Below, in pieces: positions 16,146 through 24,320 of a stretch of 40,404 nucleotides of DNA; positions within the stretch are counted from its first letter, which is position 1; every line of letters starts with the position of its first letter. The DNA lies in NCBI GenBank assembly GCA_902812505.1, contig CADDZQ010000007.1:1-40404 (forward strand), given 5' to 3'. The notes beneath the pieces are model-generated. The model saw only the letters and a list, made by a program, of their open reading frames with translations, was not told where the DNA came from and made no database searches. The stretch is from an archaeon (GTDB taxonomy: Archaea; Thermoproteota; Thermoprotei_A; Marsarchaeales; Marsarchaeaceae). The translations under genes were made by a program, and so were the position numbers.

Positions 16146-17927
16146 TTGCAGTTCTCCGAGCTCTGCGTGGCGCTGGACGCCCTGGAGACAAACCCTAGTA
16201 GAATAGAGAAAACCAAAATCCTCTCAGACGTCTTCAGGCGAGTTCAAGGCGACGAAGCCGGGTTCACAGTTTACCTCCTCCTCGGAAAACTCGCACCAGA
16301 CTATGAAGGCATAGAGATAGGTCTGGGCGATAAGATGATTATTAAGGCTCTCTCCACAGCTAGCGGCGCAACAAGGGACTCCGTTGAAAAACTCTACGAG
16401 AAGCTCGGAGACCTGGGACTAGTCGCGAAGACGCTTCTAGAATCCAAGCGTGGCGCCACACTCCTAGACTACGTGGGTGGCCAGAGAAATCCTCTTAACA
16501 TTCAGGATGTGCACGCAGAACTCCTACACATAGCCAAAATCAGCGGCGAAGGCTCGCAGGAGGAGAAGATAGGCCTACTCGCAAGGCTACTATCAAACTC
16601 TTCACCCACCGAGGCGAAGTATATTGCGAGGATGGTGAGCGGCGACATGAGGATAGGTGTAGCTGAGCCCACGATCATCGACGCGCTCGCAAGCGTGTAC
16701 ACCCAGGGTGACACCTCACTCATCGAGCGTGCCTTCAACGTTTCCTCCGACCTGGGATACGTAGCTAAGACTCTTGCCACTGGTGGCGTAGAGGGGTTAC
16801 GCGCAATCAGGGTGACCCCGGGAAGACCCCTCCAACCAATGCTCGCGGAGAGGGCGGCCTCGTTGGAGGAGATATTTGAGAGGATGGGTGGAAGGGCTGC
16901 GTTGGAGTATAAGTATGATGGAGAGAGGATGCAGGCCCACTACTATGACTCCAAAATAACCCTTTTCAGCCGTAGAATAGAGAACATAACACACCACTAC
17001 CCCGACGTGGCAGGCAACCTTCAAGAAGGTGTAAACTCTAAAAGCTACATCGTGGAGGGTGAAATAGTGGCGGTTGACCCCGAAACCGGTGAGATGCTTC
17101 CCTTCCAAGAACTCATGCATCGGAGGAGGAAGCACGGTGTCACAGAGGCCGTTAAGAGGTATCCCGCTAGGGTGGTGCTCTTCGACGTGCTCTACGCGGA
17201 TGGCGTGGACTATACATCAAAACCCTACCTTGAGAGGAGGAGGAAGCTTGAGGAGATAGTCAAACCATCAGAGTTCGTGGTGGTTTCGACTGCAACCGTG
17301 GCCGACAGTGTTCAGAGGGCGCAGGAGTTCTTTGATTCGGCCATCGATGCGGGCTGTGAGGGCATCATGGCTAAGACACTTGACCCCTCAGTGGGCTACC
17401 AAGCCGGAAAGAGGGGGTACGCTTGGATAAAGTTTAAGCGTGAGTATAAGTCCGAGCTCACGGATACACTCGACCTAGTGGTTGTTGGAGGATTCTACGG
17501 TAAGGGGAGGAGGGCTGGGAAAATCGGTGGATACCTTATGGCCGCTTACAACCCGTCAACCAATACATATGACACTGTGTGCAAGGTTGCCACCGGCTTC
17601 AGCGACCAAGATTTAGTGGAGATACCCAAACTCCTCGAAGCCTACCGCATACCTCAAAGACACCCCCAGGTGAACACCAAGATTGTAGCAGACATCTGGT
17701 ATAGGCCGGCGGTGATATTCGAGATAGTTGGCGCGGAGCTCACGGTTTCACCGATGCACACCGCCGCCTACTCTAAGGTGCGGGAGGAGAAGGGGTTGGC
17801 CGTCCGCTTCCCACGATTCACGGGGAACATTAGGACTGATAAGTCGCCCACCGAAGCCACCAGCGTGGATGAACTCCTCGAAATGTACAACTCTCAGCTA
17901 AAAAGGGTTGAGGCGGATGGAGCCTAG
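16146..17927 (+). CDS. lig: ATP-dependent DNA ligase
   Basis: This 593-aa archaeal replicative/repair ligase has a DNA-binding domain at 1-215, nucleotidyltransferase at about 225-430 and OB domain at about 435-585. The active-site lysine is K256 in KYDGER (256-261), which carries AMP. Further ligase motifs are FSRRIENIT, VEGEIVAVDPETGEMLPFQ, GCEGIMAKT and the WIKFKREY motif V. It joins nicks during Okazaki fragment maturation and repair. The TTG start is set by the one-base gap after the coiled-coil gene. Its stop shares a CTAG palindrome with the stop of the convergent gene. Confidence 0.97.
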   Translation: MQFSELCVALDALETNPSRIEKTKILSDVFRRVQGDEAGFTVYLLLGKLAPDYEGIEIGLGDKMIIKALSTASGATRDSVEKLYEKLGDLGLVAKTLLESKRGATLLDYVGGQRNPLNIQDVHAELLHIAKISGEGSQEEKIGLLARLLSNSSPTEAKYIARMVSGDMRIGVAEPTIIDALASVYTQGDTSLIERAFNVSSDLGYVAKTLATGGVEGLRAIRVTPGRPLQPMLAERAASLEEIFERMGGRAALEYKYDGERMQAHYYDSKITLFSRRIENITHHYPDVAGNLQEGVNSKSYIVEGEIVAVDPETGEMLPFQELMHRRRKHGVTEAVKRYPARVVLFDVLYADGVDYTSKPYLERRRKLEEIVKPSEFVVVSTATVADSVQRAQEFFDSAIDAGCEGIMAKTLDPSVGYQAGKRGYAWIKFKREYKSELTDTLDLVVVGGFYGKGRRAGKIGGYLMAAYNPSTNTYDTVCKVATGFSDQDLVEIPKLLEAYRIPQRHPQVNTKIVADIWYRPAVIFEIVGAELTVSPMHTAAYSKVREEKGLAVRFPRFTGNIRTDKSPTEATSVDELLEMYNSQLKRVEADGA

Positions 17928-18517
17928 ATAACTGGCTTCCTATCGTCGCCACCCGTAATGTAAACGGTTGTCCCCAGAGTGTTGGTGGAGTACACCTTAA
18001 CATCTGCGGCTGAAAGCTCGGCCACAAGCTCCAATACGTTTGAGACGAGCTGCGCCCTCCGCGTGGGTATGTAGCTCACCGAGCCATTCCTCCTCACAGC
18101 GATCACCCTGAGATCATCCCCCAAACTAACACGCTCAAACCCCCCTCCACCATCCAAGTACACGCCCCCCCTATATTGCGGTATCAACCTTGACTCCTCG
18201 CGTAGCAGCTTGGGTCTGAACCTGCGAAGAGCGCCCGACACACTCTCCTCCAACCCCATGTGAACCGCGAGCGCCCCCAAGCTTAGCGCCAAACCCTCAA
18301 CGTCGCGCATAAGTGTTGGGAAGCCATACTCCCTGATAACCGTGAAGCACAGCCCAATGTTGAAGGCCTCCCTAAAACCAGATATCACCTCCGAATCGTG
18401 CTCTGGGAAATCGTCTTTCGGCGTGGTGTATATAACCACCCCTCTATCCAAAGTGGCCGCATACTTTTTGTTCGAGTACTCGAAGCTCGCAAAGTATGGT
18501 GTGAACACTCTAATCAA
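17924..18517 (-). CDS. Unrecognised soluble protein
   Basis: This 197-aa protein belongs to no family I can name. It has no signal peptide or membrane segment. It mixes strands and helices: N-terminal RVFTPYFASFEYSNKKYAATL, a central helix VEGLALSLGALAVHMGLEE (about 75-93), and a C-terminal ADVKVYSTNTLGTTVYITGG that looks like two strands. The TTG start at 18517 overlaps the glycosyltransferase stop by 8 bases and has GGAG about 10 bases upstream, so the two are coupled. The stop shares four bases (CTAG) with the convergent ligase stop. Cotranscription with the glycosyltransferase suggests a linked role, but nothing more can be said. Confidence 0.75.
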   Translation of the reverse strand: MIRVFTPYFASFEYSNKKYAATLDRGVVIYTTPKDDFPEHDSEVISGFREAFNIGLCFTVIREYGFPTLMRDVEGLALSLGALAVHMGLEESVSGALRRFRPKLLREESRLIPQYRGGVYLDGGGGFERVSLGDDLRVIAVRRNGSVSYIPTRRAQLVSNVLELVAELSAADVKVYSTNTLGTTVYITGGDDRKPVI

Positions 18518-19706
18518 CCAGGAACTCCTCCACTTTATCGACTATCCTGCTTATAGCATCATAGTGCTTTAGCTTCTCCGCCACCTGGGCGGCCCTCTCA
18601 ACGTAGCCATCACGCATAATGCTTGTGAGCGCGCCAGCAAACCTCTCGAACGTTAGCTCCCCAACCCTTATCCTGTAGCCGAGGCCCATCATACTCACCG
18701 ACTCGGCTATCACATCGTGCTCGGTGTGATTGGGCGTGGGAACAACTATCATGGGTAGACCGTACTTCATAGCTTCACCTATCGATGTCTGGCCGCCCAC
18801 GCTCACAAACACATCCGCAGCCGCGTACCCCAAGCTTCTATCGGGCAACCACTCGTACACCGTGACGCCTCCACTCCTTACAGGCTGGGTTGAACCATTA
18901 GGCTCCCCCTTGCTGAGAAGCACTGTGTAGCCGAGACCCGACACACCCTTCGCGAGCGGGAACAGCCTATCGAACAAAGCCTTCCTCTCCTCTGGTAGAC
19001 CGCTCAGCCCGAAGTACACCACGGGTGAACCCTCCAACCCCAGTAGCCGCCGCGCCTCCCACTTACTCAGCGTCCCCCGCGCACTACCCACTGTGCCCAC
19101 GAACTCGGCCTTATGCCTGAGGAACTCGGGTATGACCACGTTGTACTTTGACACAGTGTAGGGTGCTGGGTAATCGGTTATAAGCACCACGTTGGCCAGA
19201 TCCCACCCTATACCGAACGTTTCGAGCACGACCCTCTCAACTATCTGTTTGAGCACACTAAGCCCCGGGAGTTTGTTAACGTCGAGCGGCAACATGAGTT
19301 TGAACTCATGCATTACGAGTATGGAGGGTATACCTAGGATCCTCGCGGCCAGCAGAGTGGATAGCCTACTATCCGACACTACGACACGCGGTTTATGCTT
19401 CTTCATCACGGCGAGCTCCGCCTCCACCTGGTCGGAGAACGCCTTAAGAAGTCGGGGCGCCCCCTTAAAAGTCTGCTTAAGACTCACCGAGCCATCCTCC
19501 CTCACAGCGTAGCTTATACTGCTCTCCCTGTAAGTCAGGAAGTTCTCACGCAGACAGAAGCCAACCGCGTCACCATAACTCGTGAACACGACACTGTAGC
19601 CGCGTCCAGCAAGCCGGCGCGCAACCGGAAGCATGCGCCCAACGTGGCCGAGACCTATACCGCAGGCGCCAATCACAACCGTTGGGCGCACACCTGGGCT
19701 GCGCAT
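18510..19706 (-). CDS. Glycosyltransferase, GT-B fold (MurG/UGT-like)
   Basis: This 398-aa protein has two Rossmann-like halves. The N-terminal half opens with TVVIGACGIGLGHVGRMLPVARRLAGRGYSV, a glycine-rich acceptor-site loop as in MurG/GT28 and GT1 enzymes. The C-terminal half has VYFGLSGLPEERKALFDRLF, EWLPDRSLGYAAADVFVSVGGQTSIGEAMKYGLPMIVVP and NHTEHDVIAESV, the usual nucleotide-sugar binding region. It probably transfers a sugar to a lipid or other acceptor at the inner face of the membrane. The acceptor is unknown. ATG at 19706 is chosen because a TATA box at 19734-19744 predicts transcription from about 19713. Confidence 0.87.
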   Translation of the reverse strand: MRSPGVRPTVVIGACGIGLGHVGRMLPVARRLAGRGYSVVFTSYGDAVGFCLRENFLTYRESSISYAVREDGSVSLKQTFKGAPRLLKAFSDQVEAELAVMKKHKPRVVVSDSRLSTLLAARILGIPSILVMHEFKLMLPLDVNKLPGLSVLKQIVERVVLETFGIGWDLANVVLITDYPAPYTVSKYNVVIPEFLRHKAEFVGTVGSARGTLSKWEARRLLGLEGSPVVYFGLSGLPEERKALFDRLFPLAKGVSGLGYTVLLSKGEPNGSTQPVRSGGVTVYEWLPDRSLGYAAADVFVSVGGQTSIGEAMKYGLPMIVVPTPNHTEHDVIAESVSMMGLGYRIRVGELTFERFAGALTSIMRDGYVERAAQVAEKLKHYDAISRIVDKVEEFLVD

Positions 19707-19733
19707 GAATCCCACAACCACCCTAACCAACAA

Positions 19734-19744
19734 GTATTTTAAGG
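19734..19744 (-). promoter_or_regulatory. TATA box for glycosyltransferase gene
   Basis: On the minus strand this reads CCTTAAAATAC, about 33 bases before the ATG at 19706. Its position argues against the longer TTG start at 19733. Confidence 0.5.
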
Positions 19745-19761
19745 TTTAGCTTCGCAGCGAG

Positions 19762-20340
19762 TCAACCACTCTCAGAGAACCATTTACCTTCGAAGAGGTA
19801 GACTTCGGTGTCCGGCTGACACCAGCAATCCTCTGGGAGTCCGCCCTTCAAACAAGTCTGGGAGAGGAACTCTGGGGCGCCCCAGCCGTACTCGATGGCC
19901 ACCTGAGGTAGAAGTAGACCTGAGAAACCCATCCTCCGCACGAGTAGACCGTGAACACCGAGCTGAATGCTTGCTACTAGCTCCTGGGGCGCCTTAGAAG
20001 CTAGTGGTCTAAGCGGTCCAAGCAACGTCACCTCGAAGACCGATAAGGGAAGCTCACCAGATGTGAGCGGAGGGAAACGGGGGTCTTCGAACGCCGCGGC
20101 CATCGCTGCACGCCCAACCGCCTTAAGAAGGGGTTGACGCACCCCAACATAACCCATACACCCCCTCAAGTTATTCTCTATAGTGATCGTTACAAAGGCG
20201 CCATCAACACTTCTACCCTCTACAAAGATCGGGGTGGCGTCAACCCGCTGACCCAGCGCCGAGGCAACCCTCCGTTTCGCATACCTTGCGAGCTCGACCC
20301 CCAATTCACGGCTAACCCACGAGAGATCCTCTGTAAGCAC
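19762..20340 (-). CDS. AMMECR1 domain protein
   Basis: This 192-aa protein is an archaeal member of the AMMECR1 family. NNLRGCMGYVGVRQPLLKAV (about 55-74) holds the hallmark LRGCxG motif. FEDPRFPPLTSGELPLSVFEVTLLGPL, VHGLLVRRMGFSGLLLPQVAIEYGW and FLSQTCLKGGLPEDCW complete the pattern. The family is found across life without a settled biochemical role; conserved cysteine and histidine-like positions suggest enzymatic or metal-linked function. The GTG start at 20340 lies about 27 bases after a TATA box, so the message is close to leaderless. It is divergent from the CBS gene. Confidence 0.93.
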   Translation of the reverse strand: MLTEDLSWVSRELGVELARYAKRRVASALGQRVDATPIFVEGRSVDGAFVTITIENNLRGCMGYVGVRQPLLKAVGRAAMAAAFEDPRFPPLTSGELPLSVFEVTLLGPLRPLASKAPQELVASIQLGVHGLLVRRMGFSGLLLPQVAIEYGWGAPEFLSQTCLKGGLPEDCWCQPDTEVYLFEGKWFSESG

Positions 20341-20362
20341 ACACTATATGTGGATGCACACT

Positions 20363-20372
20363 GATTTAACGC
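20363..20372 (-). promoter_or_regulatory. TATA box for AMMECR1 gene
   Basis: On the minus strand this reads GCGTTAAATC, the same string as the promoter at 3264-3272. It lies about 27 bases before the GTG start. Confidence 0.55.
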
Positions 20373-20417
20373 TTATGAGCAACCTTCACCTAGCGGCAGG
20401 CGCACACTGGAGCTATC

Positions 20418-20426
20418 TTTATAATA
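20418..20426 (+). promoter_or_regulatory. TATA box for CBS-domain genes
   Basis: TTTATAATA lies about 35 bases before the GTG at 20457. A GAGGTAGG ribosome site sits just upstream of that start. Confidence 0.55.
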
Positions 20427-20456
20427 CACGCTTGGATTGTAGGTTTGAGGTAGGTT

Positions 20457-21020
20457 GTGATAGAGTCCGAGTTGCCTGTTGTAAGAGTTTCAGAGGTCAT
20501 GGAGACGGATGTTGCCACAGCCTCGCCGAGGAGTATCGTGGCTGAGGTGGCTCGCATTATGGCTGAGAAGAGGGTGGGCACTGTGATCGTGGTGGACAGG
20601 AACAGGCCTGTTGGAATAGTCACCGAGAGAGACCTTGTGACAAGGGTTATGGCGAGGGGTAGGGACCCCATATCCACCTATGTTGAGGAGATAATGTCGA
20701 GGCCACTAATCTGGGTGAGGCCCACCGAGAGTGTTGTTGACGCCATCAAGGTTATGAACTCCAAGCAGATAAGACATCTAGCCGTACTGGAGGGTGGAAA
20801 ACTCGTGGGCGTGGTCACTGATAGGGGTATACTCCTCAACACACCACAGCTCCTTGAGCTCGCAGAGGAACTATTAAGGGTTTACACCACCGAAAGGGAG
20901 GGCGTCAGGGTGGAGACGGTTTCGGGTTACTGTGACAGTTGCAGGAACTGGTCGGATAGGTTGGTTGAAACAGAAGAAGGATACCTATGCGAGAAGTGTA
21001 TGGCTGAGAGAGCTGAGTAG
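20457..21020 (+). CDS. CBS-domain pair with C-terminal zinc ribbon
   Basis: This 187-aa protein has two CBS motifs followed by a small zinc finger. CBS 1 (about residues 10-70) has VSEVMETDVATASPRSIVAEVARIMAEKRVGTVIVVD and GIVTERDLVTRV. CBS 2 (about 74-130) has VEEIMSRPLIWVRPTESVVDAIKVMNSKQIRHLAVLE and GVVTDRGIL. Residues 156-182 hold CDSC and CEKC pairs that would bind one zinc. CBS pairs bind adenine nucleotides or related ligands and control attached or partner proteins. The gene may therefore be a ligand-sensing regulator, possibly contacting nucleic acid or protein through the ribbon. The next CBS gene starts one base after its stop. Confidence 0.92.
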   Translation: MIESELPVVRVSEVMETDVATASPRSIVAEVARIMAEKRVGTVIVVDRNRPVGIVTERDLVTRVMARGRDPISTYVEEIMSRPLIWVRPTESVVDAIKVMNSKQIRHLAVLEGGKLVGVVTDRGILLNTPQLLELAEELLRVYTTEREGVRVETVSGYCDSCRNWSDRLVETEEGYLCEKCMAERAE

Positions 21021-21021
21021 G

Positions 21022-21864
21022 TTGTCAGCGCGTATATCCAGCTATATGAGCACACCGGTGGTCACATGCCACTTGAATGATAACCTAGCACACGTCAGAA
21101 ACCTCCTCCTCAGACGCGACATAGGCCGCGTGGTTGTAGTGGACGACGGACACGTGTTCGGCATAGTTACTTGGACGGACCTGATTAAGGCCTTCGTTTC
21201 CCTCCAGAAGCGTTGGGCGAGCCACCCCATAGATGAGGTGCTCGTAAAGCAGGTTATGACGAAGAATCCAATACTCATCAGGCAGACTAGGTCTATTAGG
21301 ATGGCCGCCAAGACAATGGTGCGCTACGGTGTGAGCGGCCTACCGGTTGTCGACCAGCAGAAAATGCTCAGCGGGATAATAACCAAGACAGACATAGTCA
21401 GGGCCATACCACGCACTAAGTCGTCGAAGCTCAGCGTCTCCGAGGTGATGACCACGGATGTGGTCACGCTTTCACCCAACCACACACTATACAGAGCCGC
21501 ATCCCTAATGGATCAGAACAAGATATCCCACCTCGTGGTAACCGAGGGGGGTGTCCCCGTGGGTATGATATCCAAAATAGACTTGGCAAGCTTTGCCCCC
21601 GCGGTGGCGGGTAGAATGAATGCGCCCCGTAAAAAATTCGTGTTTGATAACGCGAATGACAGGAGGGTTTACTTTGTGCCAGTTGCAGCCGACCTCATGA
21701 CGACCGACCTCATAACGGTGAAGCCAGATGTCAGCTTGCTAGACGCCTCGAAGATCATGCTCGACCACGGTATAAGCTCCCTACCCGTTGTGGATGACTC
21801 CGGAAAACTAGTGGGGATAATCACGAAGTCCGACTTGGTTAGGGCTGTAGCCCGGTTCAGGTAA
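21022..21864 (+). CDS. Protein with four CBS domains
   Basis: This 280-aa protein is made almost wholly of four CBS motifs, each starting near a YMSTPV/VMTxxP-like segment: about residues 8-60, 75-130, 139-190 and 222-280. The last ends GKLVGIITKSDLVRAVARFR. Two tandem pairs would form two Bateman modules. No catalytic domain is present, so it probably acts as a nucleotide-sensing partner. TTG at 21022 is chosen because it directly follows the preceding stop; the frame stays open further upstream, but that part overlaps the first CBS gene and has no CBS-like pattern. ATG at 21046 is an alternative. Confidence 0.88.
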   Translation: MSARISSYMSTPVVTCHLNDNLAHVRNLLLRRDIGRVVVVDDGHVFGIVTWTDLIKAFVSLQKRWASHPIDEVLVKQVMTKNPILIRQTRSIRMAAKTMVRYGVSGLPVVDQQKMLSGIITKTDIVRAIPRTKSSKLSVSEVMTTDVVTLSPNHTLYRAASLMDQNKISHLVVTEGGVPVGMISKIDLASFAPAVAGRMNAPRKKFVFDNANDRRVYFVPVAADLMTTDLITVKPDVSLLDASKIMLDHGISSLPVVDDSGKLVGIITKSDLVRAVARFR

Positions 21865-21921
21865 CTGCCTCCACGGCGCGCAGGCAAATATGAGCCACTC
21901 GATGGCTACCCATAGAGGCTT

Positions 21922-23826
21922 TCAGGTTTGCTCCACGATCTTTGATGGCCCCGGGATAAGGGGGAGAAGCTCGTCCACCCTTAGTGTGAGCGCGTATTCC
22001 TGGTACTCCCCACCCGCATGCTGGAGAATTTTGAGTAACCTTTTTGCAACACTATCCTTGTCGTCTTCCCCCGGCACTATGCGGGCACAGGTGTATCCAA
22101 CCTTCGCCGCGCTCGGCCACGCGTTGAGGCGTGGCTCTCCTTCTATTGCTAGGAAACCCACGCTGAGCCCCAGCGTGACGCCCCTCACATAGTTTTTTTC
22201 ATGGAACATTACACCGCCTCTTGGAAGGTATTCGCCCGCCGGTGGTTGCAGTGAAACGCTGGAGGCGTCAGCGTAGAATACGTCCACCGCGCTCAGGCCA
22301 GCGCTCCACGCCCTACTATAGGATGCGGCGAACTGTGCCGCCTCATAGAGAGATTGATCGTCGGATTCGGCCATTAGGAGCGTGAGTGGGGCGCCCTGTA
22401 TGTCTGCGTGTAGAGCCGTGTACCCCTTCTTCGCGTACCTCTTAACTATCGCCTGGTTCTGCTGGGCGTCCCTGCCAGCTATCACGAGTTTGTTGGCTGA
22501 GGTGAAAAACCACCTATACTTTTCATACCACTTCCTGTGGGCAACGGACAACCTGAGAACACGCTTCCTCTCTATGTCCGCTTCTTCACTGACTCCCTTT
22601 GCCTGCCTCTCCAGCTCCTCAACGGCCCTGAGCGCCTCCTCGTGCTTCCTCCTCAGGGATTTGACTTCGTCGTAGAGTGATCCCAGATTGTCGTACGCAG
22701 ACCTGCGCGGGTCAAACCTGAAGGAAGCGCTCCCAAAAGACAAAACCAGGGATATACCGTTCACCTCACCCACACTCAGCCCCAGTGGGTGCATGAGTGA
22801 TGAGACTTCTGCCGCCGACTTATTCCTAGCGGCTCTGAGAGCTAACTCGAAAAGCGAAGGATTCTGGGAGAGAGCTTCGGCCATACTCCTCAGGGCCTCT
22901 GCCTTCTCAGCCGACTCCTGTGCAGCCTGCCTGCTCTTGGCGGCCGAAGTGAGAAGCCTCTTAGCCCTCCCACTCAACTCCTCCACGGCCTCCTCTGAGA
23001 GAAGCCGCTTGAGCGCCGGTTCATAGTACTCAGCCACAGCCGATGAGAAACTAGGCCTCAACTCAACCCTAAGACCCTGGTGTTTGAAGAGTATGGGGTG
23101 CACATCCACAGCCTCACCGTCAGAGAACACCAAGTTTGGCTCAAGCATCCCACCACGCACACCACCAATTATCTCGGCGCACACACCCTTCACGCGACCA
23201 ACGGTGTCGCCGTCAACGCTACCCGGGCTCAACGAAGGGTCCACCCCTACACGGAAGAGCGCTTCAGCCATGAGTTCAGCTGGGCAGTTATACGCGTGGA
23301 CGAGCGCCTGCAGCAGTGTCTCACCCTTCAGCTCAACGCTCACGCCGAGGTTGACGCCACGGGGGGGTGGCGGTGTGTACTCTGAGCCGGGCTCCACAAC
23401 CCTGTCCTTCACCCTAAAGTAGTTCAGGGCTGAAACAACCCTGCCCTCCTTTAGAAGCACGATGTTACCCTTACCCACCAACTCAAACACAAGTTTATAG
23501 TCCTCTGAGAACTCAAGGGTAACAACGCGGTCGAAGTCCAACTGTGATGCGCTTCTAAGCCAGAGACCCTTAAGCCTAGCGCAGCTTAAGGCGAGCTGGG
23601 AGGCCACAACACGCTTTGTTGAGGCATCCGTGAGAAACATGAATCCCCGGGCATCCAGCACGAGGGAGTGCGCACCGCTGTTTGGGACATAGAGTTCCAA
23701 GGAGAGGCTTCTAGAGTGGAGTGCCTGCACCCCGTTCACGCGGGCAGGTAAAGCCTTCTGCAACTCGTACACACAAGCTGCGAGGTCGAGCGCGCTGAGG
23801 GAGAGCTTGGGTTTAAACTCCACCAA
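21922..23826 (-). CDS. rqcH: RqcH/NFACT family ribosome quality control protein
   Basis: This 634-aa archaeal homologue of Rqc2/RqcH (also called fibronectin-binding-like) has NFACT-N at about 1-155 with the D99-R100 pair in LDFDRVV. That pair matches the DR motif needed for tailing activity in bacterial RqcH. A helix-hairpin-helix region near 165-200 follows, then coiled-coil arms near 280-430. The NFACT-R domain carries WFFTSANKLVIAGRDAQQNQAIVKRYAKKGYTALHADIQGAPLT (about 442-485). Such proteins bind stalled large subunits carrying peptidyl-tRNA and add C-terminal tails. TTG at 23826 has GGAGGC about 8 bases upstream and follows the 140-aa partner gene by 2 bases. Confidence 0.92.
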   Translation of the reverse strand: MVEFKPKLSLSALDLAACVYELQKALPARVNGVQALHSRSLSLELYVPNSGAHSLVLDARGFMFLTDASTKRVVASQLALSCARLKGLWLRSASQLDFDRVVTLEFSEDYKLVFELVGKGNIVLLKEGRVVSALNYFRVKDRVVEPGSEYTPPPPRGVNLGVSVELKGETLLQALVHAYNCPAELMAEALFRVGVDPSLSPGSVDGDTVGRVKGVCAEIIGGVRGGMLEPNLVFSDGEAVDVHPILFKHQGLRVELRPSFSSAVAEYYEPALKRLLSEEAVEELSGRAKRLLTSAAKSRQAAQESAEKAEALRSMAEALSQNPSLFELALRAARNKSAAEVSSLMHPLGLSVGEVNGISLVLSFGSASFRFDPRRSAYDNLGSLYDEVKSLRRKHEEALRAVEELERQAKGVSEEADIERKRVLRLSVAHRKWYEKYRWFFTSANKLVIAGRDAQQNQAIVKRYAKKGYTALHADIQGAPLTLLMAESDDQSLYEAAQFAASYSRAWSAGLSAVDVFYADASSVSLQPPAGEYLPRGGVMFHEKNYVRGVTLGLSVGFLAIEGEPRLNAWPSAAKVGYTCARIVPGEDDKDSVAKRLLKILQHAGGEYQEYALTLRVDELLPLIPGPSKIVEQT

Positions 23827-23828
23827 GC

Positions 23829-24251
23829 CTAGCCTCCAAGCTTAGGCTTCAAACCTTTATCCACGGCTGAAAGCACATAGATAAACGCCTGCTCCAACAC
23901 CTTAAGCCTGAAGTATTCCTCTTCGGGTAGGTAGAGCGCCTCCTGGGCGGCTCGAACAGAAGCCAAACACCTCTCAACCCAAACCCTATCACACCTCATC
24001 ATGGCCTCAACCACCGAGTGATCCATGTTTGACTCAACCAAGCCCTGAATTAGGGCCTGGACAAAACCCATACACACCGAATCATAGCCAAGCAGGGGGT
24101 TACGCTCAGAGAACTCCTTAAGATACTTCTGAGCCGCGCCCACACCATCAGTGTAAACACGCTCCAACACGCCCCGGATAAGTCCGAAGCACACTTCATC
24201 AGAGGAGGCATCCAAGCTCTTAGAGCGACTCACACCAAACCCCACACGCAT
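23829..24251 (-). CDS. Unrecognised helical protein, operon partner of RqcH
   Basis: This 140-aa protein is predicted to be all helical, with four or five amphipathic helices and several cysteines (C21, C60, C88, C95). It has no signal or membrane segment and I do not recognise the family. ATG at 24251 follows a good TATA box by about 24 bases, so the message is leaderless. RqcH begins 2 bases after its stop. Being the promoter-proximal gene of a two-gene unit with RqcH, it may take part in the same process, but this is context only. Confidence 0.8.
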   Translation of the reverse strand: MRVGFGVSRSKSLDASSDEVCFGLIRGVLERVYTDGVGAAQKYLKEFSERNPLLGYDSVCMGFVQALIQGLVESNMDHSVVEAMMRCDRVWVERCLASVRAAQEALYLPEEEYFRLKVLEQAFIYVLSAVDKGLKPKLGG

Positions 24252-24270
24252 AAAGACAATCGTGCATCAA

Positions 24271-24280
24271 GTATATAAGT
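24271..24280 (-). promoter_or_regulatory. TATA box for the RqcH operon
   Basis: On the minus strand this reads ACTTATATAC, about 24-26 bases before the ATG at 24251. It predicts a leaderless transcript. Confidence 0.6.
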
Positions 24281-24320
24281 CAGAGGTAGCCAGAGGCATT
24301 TTCAAAGCCCAATATACAAA

